56,656 nt of DNA from assembly GCA_964418425.1 (NCBI GenBank), contig CAYQLT010000018.1, forward strand, positions 1 through 56,656, in the 5' to 3' direction. This document shows positions 1 to 7,204 of this stretch, piece after piece. This stretch comes from CAYQLT01 sp964418425 (GTDB taxonomy: Bacteria; Bacillota; Limnochordia; Limnochordales; Geochordaceae). The position numbers were made by a program, and so were the translations under genes. Each line of letters begins with the position of its first letter. Within the stretch, counting starts at the first letter, position 1. The notes beneath the pieces are model-generated. The model saw only the letters and a program-made list of their open reading frames with translations. It was not told the origin of the DNA and searched no databases.

Positions 1-218
1 CCCGCGCCTGCCCGCCCTGGACCCTCGGCGCCCGCGGCCGTCCTGCCGCGTGCCGCCGCCCCAGCTTCGCCCCGGCCGGCTCCGGGAGCCGCTGCGGCCT
101 GCCCCGGCCCGGGGCCGGAAAGCGCCTTGAGCAGCTCCACCGCCTGCTCGGGAGTGATCTTGCCCTCTTCCAACAGCCTCAAAATGAGGCGCCGCTCCTC
201 GGCCGCATCATCCGTCAT
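1..218 (-). CDS. SHOCT-like domain protein, partial (runs off left edge)
   Basis: The frame opens with ATG at 218-216 and stays open for 72 codons to the left edge, so the 3' end lies outside the window. The N-terminal ~35 residues contain LLEEGKITPEQAVELLKAL, a short two-helix pattern typical of SHOCT-like/YvlB-type domains; after that the sequence becomes Ala/Gly/Pro-rich and unrecognisable. Its start overlaps the stop codon of the upstream DUF2089 gene by 11 nt, which suggests translational coupling and one operon. The same hairpin-like motif (GEITPDEAIARL) ends the DUF2089 protein. Function unknown; such small domains are often oligomerisation modules in regulatory proteins (inference). 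Confidence 0.6.
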   Translation of the reverse strand, partial: MTDDAAEERRLILRLLEEGKITPEQAVELLKALSGPGPGQAAAAPGAGRGEAGAAARGRTAAGAEGPGRAGA

Positions 219-831
219 GATCGGCCCCCTCCTGTCCAGCTGCCTGCACGGTCTGGCGACCCCCTGCCTGCCTCGCGGCCTGCCCAATCGCCTCGCTGCC
301 CTGCCGTCCCGCTGCCGGCTCACCGCGCAGGCGGGCGATGGCTTCGTCGGGGGTGATCTCGCCCCGCTCCAGGGCCTGCAGGATGGCCCGCCGAACGGGC
401 GCGCTCCATGCAGCCTGCGCCGGTGCATGACGAGCCGTTGCGGGCCCCGCCGGCTCCGCCGCCCGGGCAGATTGGGCGGGTCGGACCGGCCCCGGTGGCT
501 CGATCTCACCCACCACCTCACCCCGCTCGACCCGGTAGCCGAGAGCCTCGATGACCGACTCCAGCCGCGCCCGCACGGTCGGGTAGGAAAGCCCCAGCAT
601 CCGCTCCATCTCCCGCAGGTTGCCCCGGGCGGCGATGAACACCCGGGCGAACTCCCGCTGCTCCTCCGTCATCGCGCAAAACGGGCAGAGGGCCAGCCGG
701 CCCTCCAGAGCGGTGTGGCACCGGGGGCAGCGCAGGCGCTCCACCTCCAGGCGCTCCCCGCACACCGGACAGTTTCCCACCACAGGCCGACGCCATCGCA
801 CTTCGCCCACCGTCCCGACCAGCGGCGGCAT
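208..831 (-). CDS. DUF2089 family zinc-ribbon/helix-turn-helix protein
   Basis: About 207 residues from ATG at 831. Near the N-terminus CPVC and CPRC form a zinc ribbon, followed by CPFC, then a conserved block (RGNLREMERMLGLSYPTVR) that reads as a helix-turn-helix, the DUF2089 signature. The middle is Ala/Pro-rich and the C-terminus carries a SHOCT-like motif (GEITPDEAIARLRGE). The frame is open further upstream (to 966), but those residues are not family-like and would begin before the predicted transcription start, so 831 is preferred; start not certain. Predicted cytoplasmic transcriptional regulator, target unknown. The overlapping downstream partner (1-218) is probably co-expressed. Confidence 0.75.
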   Translation of the reverse strand: MPPLVGTVGEVRWRRPVVGNCPVCGERLEVERLRCPRCHTALEGRLALCPFCAMTEEQREFARVFIAARGNLREMERMLGLSYPTVRARLESVIEALGYRVERGEVVGEIEPPGPVRPAQSARAAEPAGPATARHAPAQAAWSAPVRRAILQALERGEITPDEAIARLRGEPAAGRQGSEAIGQAARQAGGRQTVQAAGQEGADHDG

Positions 832-965
832 GGGCCCCAAAGCGCTGTGCCCGTCGCCTGCGCCAGTGGGTGCTCTCCCGCCTGCGGCGCCTTCCCGCTT
901 GCCCCGCCCCCGCGGGCCGGGCCGCGAGCGGCTCGCAATGCCATGCCAGGACCCGCCCAGCCACA

Positions 966-994
966 ATCATAAGGTGGATGCTCAATAAAATCAA
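966..994 (-). promoter_or_regulatory. Predicted sigma-A type promoter of the DUF2089 operon
   Basis: On the minus strand a -35 box TTGATT (994-989) is separated by exactly 17 nt from a -10 box TATGAT (971-966). It lies in a conspicuously AT-rich island (about 965-1020) in otherwise >65% GC DNA. Transcription would start near 958 and give a leader of about 127 nt before ATG 831. Confidence 0.55.
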
Positions 995-1069
995 GCTGAT
1001 GTATGCATTTCTATAAGCGTGGGGCTGAATGGGGCCATCCTCGAGGAGCCCTCTCGCTAATATGGCCGG

Positions 1070-1098
1070 TCGACGGCCGGTAGCGCTCGGGCTATACT
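1070..1098 (+). promoter_or_regulatory. Predicted promoter of the mntA-hepT pair
   Basis: TCGACG (1070-1075), a 17-nt spacer, and TATACT (1093-1098). The -10 box is strong, the -35 matches 4 of 6. A start near 1105 leaves a leader of about 45 nt before GTG 1151, preceded by AGAGGGGCG. Confidence 0.5.
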
Positions 1099-1150
1099 GG
1101 GCCCGGGCGCCGGGGAAGGCAGGGCCGGTTGCGGGAAGAGGGGCGTCGAA

Positions 1151-1734
1151 GTGGGTGGCGAGCGCATGGGCGACTGCGAGCGGAAGCGCTTGGCCGGGTA
1201 CGTGGCCGAGCGTCTGGCCGCCTTTGCCGAGGTGGCCGGGGCGTATCTCTACGGGTCGGTGCTGGGTGAAATGCATGCGCAAAGCGACATCGACGTGGCC
1301 GTTGTAACCATGCCGCACGTTCACCAACGGCTTTTGGACCTGCTGGCCCTGGAGGCCCGCATCCAATCCCGGCTGGGCCGGTGGGCGGGCCGGCCGCTCC
1401 ACGCCACTGTCCTCGACCCGGACCAGCCGCTTTTCTCGTTTCGGCCCATCCACGAAGGTCAGCTCGTGTACGTGGGCAACGACCAGGTGCTCACGGACTT
1501 CATNNNNNNNNNNNNNNNNNNNNNNNNNNNNNNNNNNNNNNNNNNNNNNNNNNNNNNNNNNNNNNNNNNNNNNNNNNNNNNNNNNNNNNNNNNNNNNNNN
1601 NNNTCCACGAAGGTCAGCTCGTGTACGTGGGCAACGACCAGGTGCTCACGGACTTCATCGAGCGAGTAGCACGGGCGTACGCGGACCTGGCGCCCCGTTA
1701 CCGCCGGGCGCTGCGGGAGGTGCTCGAGCTGTGA
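1151..1734 (+). CDS. mntA: MntA-type nucleotidyltransferase antitoxin (interrupted by assembly gap)
   Basis: Minimal nucleotidyltransferase of the type VII HepT/MntA toxin-antitoxin family; in characterised systems MntA AMPylates the HepT toxin. The N-terminal region holds the signature GS...DxD (GSVLGEMHAQSDIDVAV), with the two metal-binding Asp. A 100-N gap sits inside the gene, flanked by the same 55 bp on both sides; removing the gap and one copy (155 nt) joins the two halves in a single frame of 142 residues, ending RREVLEL-like at 1734. GTG 1151 is preferred because AGAGGGGCG lies 6-7 nt upstream; ATG 1166 is the alternative. The stop overlaps the hepT start by 4 nt (GTGA), as expected for a coupled pair. 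Confidence 0.8.
1449..1658. repeat. 55-bp duplication flanking a 100-N scaffold gap
   Basis: Bases 1449-1503 and 1604-1658 are identical (55 nt each) and enclose exactly 100 N (1504-1603). A 55-nt end overlap is what two contigs sharing a k-mer would give when joined by a default-size gap. Collapsing restores the mntA frame. Not a biological repeat. Confidence 0.93.
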
Positions 1735-2222
1735 GCGCCTTCGGGCCGCCGGCGGGCACAGGCATTGATCGCGAACGGGTCGAGCGCAGACTCGCTTTCA
1801 TCCAGGAGGAAGTGCGGGCTCTGCGGGAGCTGTTGGCCGAGCAGACATACCTGGCCGATCCGCTGCGGGCGACGATCCACCCCCAAGATCCGTGGAAGCG
1901 ACGAGGCGTCCGGTACGCCGTTCAGACCGCCATCGAGGCGGTCTGCGACGTTGCGTACCACATATGCGCGAAGAGGTTTCGACACGCACCCGCAGACCCA
2001 CACGACGCAGTGGAGCGACTGGCTCAGGAAGGGGTGATTGCCCCCGAGCTTTTGCCGAAGCTCCACGGCATGATCGGTCTGCGGAACCGGCTCGTCCACG
2101 GATACCTCGACATTGACGACCGGCGCCTGGTGGAGCTGCTGAAAGAAGGCCTCGGCGATTTCGACGCCTACGTGGGGGCGATCCGGAAGCTCCTCGGTTC
2201 ATCCAGCGCGCAAGCGCGATAG
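1731..2222 (+). CDS. hepT: HepT-type ribonuclease toxin
   Basis: 163 residues from GTG 1731, overlapping the mntA stop by 4 nt. The C-terminal half holds the HEPN-type catalytic motif R-x4-H-x-Y (GLRNRLVHGYLDID), and the upstream helix has the usual pattern YAVQTAIEAVCDVAYHI. HepT proteins are HEPN RNases that cleave RNA; the RxxxxHxY tyrosine is the residue modified by MntA. All motif residues are present, so the toxin looks intact. The N-terminal ~15 residues are not family-like; initiation might be at a later codon. Convergent with uvrC, 118 nt apart. Confidence 0.82.
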   Translation: MSAFGPPAGTGIDRERVERRLAFIQEEVRALRELLAEQTYLADPLRATIHPQDPWKRRGVRYAVQTAIEAVCDVAYHICAKRFRHAPADPHDAVERLAQEGVIAPELLPKLHGMIGLRNRLVHGYLDIDDRRLVELLKEGLGDFDAYVGAIRKLLGSSSAQAR

Positions 2223-2340
2223 CCGCCGGCAGCCCCGGGCCGTACGTCGGTTCGGCGAACATCGGCTGCGAACGACCCCGACTATCAGAGGGCATGTCGG
2301 CACAGGCCGGAAGCCCTTGGGCCCCAGTTCGCCGAGGGGA

Positions 2341-4560
2341 TCAGCTGGAAGAGCGTACGCCCTGGTAGATTCGCTCGGCCACGGCCCGGGGAAGCCCGGG
2401 CACGGCCAGCAGCTCCTCCAGGCTCGCCTCCCGCACCCGGCGGGCCGAACCGAAATGCTGGATGAGCTGCTTCTTGCGCCGCGGCCCCACCCCGGGGATG
2501 TCGTCCAGCTCGGAGCGCACCGCCCGCTTCTCCCGCAGCGACCGGTGGTAGCCCAGGGCGAAGCGGTGGGCCTCGTCCCGCAGGCGCTGGAGCAGGTGCA
2601 GCGCGTACGAGTCCCTGGGAAGCTCGATGGGCTCGGGATCGTCCTCCACGAAGATCTGTTCCAGGCGCTTGGCCAGGCCGATGGCGGGGATCTCCTCGTC
2701 CAGCCCCAGTTCCCGCAAAGCTTCCCGGGCGGCGTTGAGCTGGCCCTTGCCCCCATCGATGAGCAGCAGGTCCGGGAAGGCGGCAAACCGGGCGTCCGCC
2801 TCCGCCTTCTTGAGCCGCTCGCGCACCTCGCCGGGCGACTCGCCCCGCCGTTCGCCGGGAGCCAGCGCCGCCGGAGACGGTGCGGTATCTGCCCCCTGAC
2901 CTGCCGTGCCTGGCCCCCGACCGTCGGCCGGCGTTGCGGCAGACAGCGAGCCTGCGGCAACAGGTGCACCGCCGGCGGGAGGCGTGCCGCCAGCGGAGAA
3001 CGAGCCCGCTTCGGCCCCCTCCAGCGCCTGCAGGCGCCGGCGCAGCGCCTCGAGCTCCTCCCGCTCCTTGAGGCCCCGGGAAAACCGTCGGCGCACGGCC
3101 TCCTTCATCATGGCGAAGTCGTTGGGCCCGCCGGAAAGCCGGATCTTGAAGCGCCGGTAGTCGCTCTTCTTGGGCTCGCCGTCCTCCATGACCACCATCG
3201 AGGCGACGGCATCGCTCCCCTGGATGTTGGAGATGTCAAAGGCCTCGATGCGCCGTGGCAGCCGGTCCAGCCCCAGCACGTCCCGCAGCGCCGCCAGGGC
3301 CCGCTCCTTCTCGGCCGCCTTGCGGTCACCCAGGGAGCGAAGTTCCTCCAGGGAAAGCCTGGCGTTTTCGGCCGCCATCTCCACCAGGCGCCGGCGGTCG
3401 CCCCGCTGCGGCACCACAAGCCGCACCCGGCCGGTTCGGGGATCGGCGGCCCGGCGGCGCTCGGTGAGCCAGCGTTCGATGAGGGCGGGGTCTTCGACGG
3501 GGTGCTGGAGGGTCACGGAAGGCGGCACGTTGGGCGCCCGCTCGTAGAACTGCTGCACGAAGGCGGTCATCACCTCGGTGTCGCTGGTGGTTTCCGTGGT
3601 CTCCAGCACGAAGTCGTCGCTCCCGATGAGCTTGCCGCCCCGCACGTAGAAGGCGACGGCCGCCACCGTCTCGCCGAACCGGGCGAAGGCCAGGACGTCC
3701 TGGTCGTCCTCCCCGGCGGTGACCACCTTCTGGTGCTCCACCACCTTCAAAAGCGCCCGCACCTGGTCCCGCAGCCGGGCGGCCCGCTCGAACTCCAGGC
3801 GCTCGGCCGCCTCCCGCATGCGGGCCTCCAGCGACGGGATGATGCGGTCCTGCCGGCCCTCCAAGAACAGCATGACCTGCTCGATCATCTCCCGGTACTC
3901 GTCCTGCGCGCACATGGCCGCGCAGGGCCCCAGGCACCGGCCGATGTAGTACTGCAGGCACAGCCGGTACTTCTTGTTGCCGTTGAGGTCGAGGTCGCAC
4001 GTGCGGATGGGGAAGAGCTTGCGCAAAAACCGCAGGGTCTCCCGCACGGCGCCGGAGTTGGTGTACGGCCCGAAGTAGCGGGCGCCGTCGTCTTTGATTC
4101 GGCGCACCACCAGGACGCGGGGGAAGCGCTCGTCCATCGTCACCTTCAGGTAGGGATACGCCTTGTCGTCCCGCAGCTTGACGTTGAACCAGGGCCGGTG
4201 GCGCTTGATGAGGTTGGACTCCAGGATCAGGGCCTCCACCTCGGAGGCCGTCACGATGTAGTCGAGGTCGGCCACCTCGGCCACCAGGGCCTGCAGCTTG
4301 GGATCCGCCGGGCGGCTGGCCTGGAAGTACGAACGCACCCGGCTGCGCAGCGACGCCGCCTTGCCCACGTAGATGACCTCGCCGGCGGCGTCTTTGAAGA
4401 GGTAGACGCCGGGGCGGGCGGGCAGATGCTGCAGCTTCGAGGCAATAGGGGCAGGCTCCCCCGACCCGGGAGCCGGCACGGGGGGCATCGACGCGGGTAC
4501 GGGAACCTCGTCGCCCGTCTCGCTGCGGCTGTGGGACGTAAGACGCGTCAGCCGAACCAT
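2341..4560 (-). CDS. uvrC: UvrABC excinuclease subunit C
   Basis: 739 residues from ATG 4560, preceded by AAGGGCG. UvrC makes the two incisions in nucleotide excision repair. Order: GIY-YIG nuclease (RPGVYLFKD...VIYVGKA, ~residues 40-130), Cys cluster C-x7-C-x3-C in the 200s (CLQYYIGRCLGPC), UVR domain (RAARLRDQVRAL), RNase H-like 3' nuclease with Asp in FDISN and LLIDGGKGQLNAA and the His in RLRDEAHRFA, and a terminal helix-hairpin-helix (DIPGVGPRRKKQLI). Unusual is an Ala/Gly/Pro-rich insertion of ~65 residues (about 515-580, bases ~2830-3015) inside the nuclease domain, making it longer than the usual ~600. About 37 non-conserved residues precede the GIY-YIG. Separate from uvrBA, but only 4 kb away. 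Confidence 0.96.
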   Translation of the reverse strand: MVRLTRLTSHSRSETGDEVPVPASMPPVPAPGSGEPAPIASKLQHLPARPGVYLFKDAAGEVIYVGKAASLRSRVRSYFQASRPADPKLQALVAEVADLDYIVTASEVEALILESNLIKRHRPWFNVKLRDDKAYPYLKVTMDERFPRVLVVRRIKDDGARYFGPYTNSGAVRETLRFLRKLFPIRTCDLDLNGNKKYRLCLQYYIGRCLGPCAAMCAQDEYREMIEQVMLFLEGRQDRIIPSLEARMREAAERLEFERAARLRDQVRALLKVVEHQKVVTAGEDDQDVLAFARFGETVAAVAFYVRGGKLIGSDDFVLETTETTSDTEVMTAFVQQFYERAPNVPPSVTLQHPVEDPALIERWLTERRRAADPRTGRVRLVVPQRGDRRRLVEMAAENARLSLEELRSLGDRKAAEKERALAALRDVLGLDRLPRRIEAFDISNIQGSDAVASMVVMEDGEPKKSDYRRFKIRLSGGPNDFAMMKEAVRRRFSRGLKEREELEALRRRLQALEGAEAGSFSAGGTPPAGGAPVAAGSLSAATPADGRGPGTAGQGADTAPSPAALAPGERRGESPGEVRERLKKAEADARFAAFPDLLLIDGGKGQLNAAREALRELGLDEEIPAIGLAKRLEQIFVEDDPEPIELPRDSYALHLLQRLRDEAHRFALGYHRSLREKRAVRSELDDIPGVGPRRKKQLIQHFGSARRVREASLEELLAVPGLPRAVAERIYQGVRSSS

Positions 4561-4735
4561 GGCGCCCTTATTGTACCGCTTCCGCCGCACCACCGCGTTG
4601 CAAAGCCTCCGGGCCGACGCATCCGCGAGCAGCACTTGTGCGGACTGACGCCGGTGCTGCGCAGCCCCTGTCCGGCGCGACGTAGCGCCGCACGGCACCC
4701 GCCCGGTGCGGCGCGCGGAGCGCGGCAGGCCGGCA

Positions 4736-4744
4736 TGATATACT
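4736..4744 (+). promoter_or_regulatory. Extended -10 promoter of the Uma2 gene
   Basis: TGA-TATACT (4736-4744) matches an extended -10 (TGN-TATAAT type). No convincing -35 box sits 17 nt upstream, as is usual for extended -10 promoters. The gene start at 4782 has AGGAGGTC about 10 nt ahead of it. Confidence 0.4.
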
Positions 4745-4781
4745 CGGGCTGCCTGAGGGCCCCGGCAGGAGGTCTTGCGCG

Positions 4782-5330
4782 ATGGCCGTCGTGCTGCGCC
4801 GAATGACCAGCGACGAGTTTCTCGGCGTCAGCTGGCCGGACACGGTGGAACTCGAGCTTAGCGGTGGGGAGATTCGCGTCTTGACCAAGCCGGGCCCCGA
4901 ACACCAGCTCATCGTGTTGCGGCTGGCCGAACTCCTGCGGGCGTACTGCCGGGCCACGGGGTGGGGCGAGGTCTTCCTGGACACGCTGGTAAAGCTTGAC
5001 CCTTACACCAGCCGGGCGCCGGACCTGAGCCTCGTCCGGGCCGACCGGCGGGAACTGGTGGGCAAGGCCCGGCTGGAAGGGCCTCCCGACGTCGCCATCG
5101 AGGTGCACAGCGAAAACCGCGCCGAAGACGAGGGGCCCAAATTTGAGGAATACCTCCGAGCCGGCATTTCCTGCTACTGGATGATCGACCCTCTGTCGCG
5201 CTCCCTCCACGCCTACCGCCTGCAGGAAGGCCGCTACGTGCTCGAGTGGCAGGGCCGGAACCACGAGCTCTTCAGCCCTTCTGCCCTGCCGGGGTTCGAA
5301 CTCCCCTTAAGCCGCCTTTGGAGCGACTGA
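4782..5330 (+). CDS. Uma2 family (DUF820) restriction-endonuclease-fold protein
   Basis: 182 residues, ATG 4782 with an ideal AGGAGGTC upstream. Uma2 proteins have a PD-(D/E)xK nuclease fold; biological role is not established. Visible motifs: SDEFLGVS near the start, APDLSLV in the middle (metal-binding Asp), then GPPDVAIEVHSENRAED with the D...ExH core and KFEEYLRAGISCYWMIDP (conserved Lys and WxID). The second-strand motif reads EVHS where most members have EVLSP/EIVSP, but the acidic residue is kept. A decayed copy of its C-terminus lies at 7953-8083. Confidence 0.85.
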   Translation: MAVVLRRMTSDEFLGVSWPDTVELELSGGEIRVLTKPGPEHQLIVLRLAELLRAYCRATGWGEVFLDTLVKLDPYTSRAPDLSLVRADRRELVGKARLEGPPDVAIEVHSENRAEDEGPKFEEYLRAGISCYWMIDPLSRSLHAYRLQEGRYVLEWQGRNHELFSPSALPGFELPLSRLWSD

Positions 5331-5620
5331 CCGGGCACCGCTGGCCCCTGCCAGCTTCCGCCAGGCTGGCCCGGCTTCCAGGCCCTCGCGCCGCCCTTCC
5401 AGGTCACCGCGCCGACCGCCCCGCCCGCCGGCGCGCCCGGCTGCCAGGCAGCGCTGCCCATGGCGGCGCCCGCTGCGCCACCCGCCTGCCACTGCCCGCA
5501 GTCGCGGTGCGGCCATGGCGGAGAGCGCCTGCAGCCCCGAACCCCTTCGTCCGTGCACCCGGCGGCCCCAGCCCCCTTGCAGGGAATCCATGGTTCGCCA
5601 TACTGTAGGTGAAAGCGCAC
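5331..5620. other. Gene-free stretch with decayed coat-tail-like sequence
   Basis: No intact gene. On the minus strand an open frame (about 5620 to 5234, entering the Uma2 gene in antisense) encodes a Gly/Ala/Trp/Gln-rich sequence (GQWQAGGAAGAAMGSAAWQ) ending in SLQRRLKG, similar in style to the tail of the coat protein at 8086-8502 (AWQAGAPAGG ... QTLGQNLREQR). I read it as a remnant of a coat-protein 3' end. The conserved core is repeat copy A below. Confidence 0.4.
5424..5515 (-). repeat. 92-bp dispersed repeat, copy A
   Basis: Ungapped match of about 92 nt to 7062-7153 with roughly 6 differences. In the same minus-strand frame both copies read WPHR..GQWQAGGAAGAAMG-x-AAWQPGAPAG, so length and frame are kept. 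Probable duplicated remains of a spore-coat-protein tail (inference). Confidence 0.75.
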
Positions 5621-5643
5621 GTTTCAGCCTTGCAGGGGTGAAA
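5621..5643 (+). repeat. Interrupted palindrome before satD, CRISPR-repeat-like
   Basis: A 23-nt element, GTTTCA at one end and TGAAA at the other, with a short asymmetric centre. A related element (17 of 23 positions equal) lies over the satD stop codon at 6294-6316. A half-copy GGTGAAAGC precedes it at 5608-5616. No array, spacers or cas genes. Confidence 0.4.
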
Positions 5644-5657
5644 GCCAGGTGAACGCA

Positions 5658-6314
5658 ATGGGCAGACGGTGGCTCGTCGTAACCGCCGACATCATCGGCT
5701 CTCGGCACATCGAGCCCCGTCAGGCCCTGCGGGCGACAGTGGTAGAGGCGCTGGATGAATTCAACCGAACCTGGGCCGGGGATGTCGCCGTCCCCTTCTC
5801 GCTGTCGGCCGGGGACGAACTTCAGGGCGTCGTGCGCCCAGGTCCATTCGCCTTTGCCATGGTGCGTCGGCTCCGCTGGGCGATGCGTCGGCTTCCGCTG
5901 AAGCCCGTGGCCCAGCTGCGGGTGGGCGTGGGGTGGGGGGCGGTCGATACGCCGCTTTCCGAATCCCGGTCGTGGGAGATGGACGGGCCAGCTTTCCACC
6001 TGGCGCGGGCCGCGCTGGAGAAGGCCCGGGCCGCCAGAGGTGAGGCCACGCGCTTTGCGTGCAGCGATCCCCTTCACACGAGGTGGGTCGATGTGGCCCT
6101 TGCCCTGGTCGACGCCCTGATGGGCCGCTGGACAACGGCGCAGTGGCAAGCCGTGGACGCCTACGAGCGGCTGGGCACGTATGCGGCCGCCGCAAAGGAG
6201 CTTGGCATCGCCCTGCAAAACGTTCAGAAGCGCTGCGCGACCGCCCGCTGGCCTGTGGTCTGTGAAGCCGAACGCTGGCTTGGTGAATCCCTGGGTTCAC
6301 CGTCCCAGGAGTGA
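5658..6314 (+). CDS. satD: SatD family protein
   Basis: 218 residues from ATG 5658 (AGGTGA 5 nt upstream); GTG 5649 is the alternative. The N-terminus WLVVTADIIGSRHI and the GDELQG motif (SLSAGDELQGVV) define the SatD family, which shares a cyclase-like fold core. The C-terminal third reads as a winged/HTH segment (YERLGTYAAAAKELGIALQNVQKR), usual for the family. SatD was named from a streptococcal secretion/acid-tolerance locus; no enzymatic activity is settled. In many genomes it precedes a DUF3307 membrane-protein gene, and a remnant of such a gene follows directly here. Flanked by two related palindromic repeats. Confidence 0.82.
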   Translation: MGRRWLVVTADIIGSRHIEPRQALRATVVEALDEFNRTWAGDVAVPFSLSAGDELQGVVRPGPFAFAMVRRLRWAMRRLPLKPVAQLRVGVGWGAVDTPLSESRSWEMDGPAFHLARAALEKARAARGEATRFACSDPLHTRWVDVALALVDALMGRWTTAQWQAVDAYERLGTYAAAAKELGIALQNVQKRCATARWPVVCEAERWLGESLGSPSQE

Positions 6315-6316
6315 AA
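6294..6316 (+). repeat. Interrupted palindrome over the satD stop codon
   Basis: GGTTCACC...GGAGTGAAA, 17 of 23 positions equal to 5621-5643. It adjoins two more GTGAA/TTCAC inverted pairs: GGTGAA(8)TTCACC just upstream and GTGAAA(7)TTTCAC at 6311-6329. The latter could form a weak hairpin after satD. Confidence 0.4.
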
Positions 6317-6321
6317 CACGG

Positions 6322-6621
6322 CTTTTCACCGCTGATGGGGAGCGCCTGGCGCTCCACGCTTGCCGGGTCATCCCCGCCGACCAGACGCCTGCAAAGGCGC
6401 CCCGCGTCGGCGCTTACATCGGCATGCTGGAACGAGCACTTGTGCTGTCGTTCCTGCTTTTCGAGGCCCATGCGGCCGCCGGCTTCGTGGTGGCTGCGAA
6501 ATCCATCGCCCGCTTCAAGAAGCTTGAGCAGCAACCTTTCGCCGAGTATTACCTGGTGGGGACGCTCCTGAGCATGGTTGTGGCCCTGGCGGGGTACGTG
6601 GCGCTGCGGCCAGGGTTTTAG
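6322..6621 (+). pseudogene. C-terminal remnant of a DUF3307-like membrane protein (SatE type)
   Basis: In one frame the sequence contains YIGMLERALVLSFLLFEAH, AAKSIARFKKL and FAEYYLVGTLLSMVVALAG, which match the conserved C-terminal end of DUF3307 proteins that usually follow satD. The family's N-terminal membrane part is missing: upstream this frame runs into satD in another frame. The first ATG in frame (6424) would give only 65 residues and has no ribosome binding site. I treat it as a truncated gene; an independently translated short membrane protein with two hydrophobic segments cannot be excluded. Confidence 0.55.
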
Positions 6622-6782
6622 ACCACGGAGATTCGGTGGCCCCGGCTTGCGGGGTTCGCCCGCCGCGAAGTCGACCATGGTCAACTACCGCCGGCAAGCC
6701 GCAGAGGGCCGGTGGCCCCTCCCATGCGAGCCGGAGCCTCGCAAGCCCGAAGGTCCGGCCCCGAGGGGCTCATTGCAAAGTA

Positions 6783-6960
6783 CGACAGCGCCCGGTCTGC
6801 GGGGGGCGGTTGTGGGGCCACGACTGCTAGGAGCGGGATGCCCACGAGACCGGACCGGATGGCTACCACCGGATTGTGGTGCACCGGCGGCGCTGCCGGC
6901 AGTGCGGCCAGACGGTGACATTGTTGCCCAGCTTCCTGCGCCCTACCAGAGCCTGGTCGG
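6783..6960 (+). pseudogene. Decayed DUF6431-like zinc-ribbon gene
   Basis: Two blocks in different frames: RPVCGGRLWGHDC (6783-6830, then a stop) and GYHRIVVHRRRCRQCGQTVT followed by LLPSFLRP (about 6858-6945). Together they read as the N-terminal zinc ribbon of DUF6431 proteins, which are often mobile-element associated. After LRP a one-base deletion breaks the frame again. No terminal repeats or transposase core remain, so the element type cannot be stated. Confidence 0.5.
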
Positions 6961-7061
6961 CTCCGCCCGCCAGTGCCCCAGCGAAAATGGGAAAGAGCCC
7001 GCGAAGCCTGCCAGGATACGGGTTGGCTCAGGGTGCGGATTCGAGTCACCCCCCGCTTGCC

Positions 7062-7153
7062 CCCGCCGGTGCGCCCGGCTGCCAGGCAGCGCCGCCCATG
7101 GCGGCGCCCGCTGCGCCACCCGCCTGCCACTGCCCGGAAGCGCGATGCGGCCA
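7062..7153 (-). repeat. 92-bp dispersed repeat, copy B
   Basis: Partner of 5424-5515. On the minus strand it reads WPHRASGQWQAGGAAGAAMG then GAAWQPGAPAG. Flanking bases on both sides differ between the copies, so the repeat has sharp ends. Confidence 0.75.
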
Positions 7154-7204
7154 CAGGAGTGCATGCTTCAGTGGGGATGTTGCACATGCTGGTTGCACCC
7201 GGAA

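Larger units (their letters stand above)
832..1150. other. Divergent intergenic region with two promoters
   Basis: About 320 nt between the divergent DUF2089 and mntA genes. It holds an AT-rich island and one promoter-like element for each direction (listed separately). No further gene was recognised: open frames here are GC-bias shadows. Confidence 0.5.
6622..7204. other. Non-coding stretch with gene remains
   Basis: About 580 nt without an intact gene. It contains a frameshifted DUF6431-type zinc-ribbon gene (6783-6960) and repeat copy B (7062-7153). The rest shows nothing recognisable. Confidence 0.5.

Noticed and set aside
127..972. Plus-strand open frames opposite DUF2089
   Set aside because: Low-complexity Pro/Arg-rich translation without family pattern; DUF2089 zinc ribbons lie on the minus strand.
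4561..4600. uvrC promoter TTGCAA...TACAAT
   Set aside because: The spacing between the boxes is about 22 nt, too long, and the -10 lies only ~13 nt from the ATG.
2317..4806. 829-codon open frame antisense to uvrC
   Set aside because: Mirrors the codon pattern of uvrC in a high-GC genome, has no domain and no ribosome binding site; uvrC itself is unmistakable.
5608..6329. CRISPR array
   Set aside because: The palindromic elements are isolated, not regularly spaced, only partly alike, and no cas genes are present.
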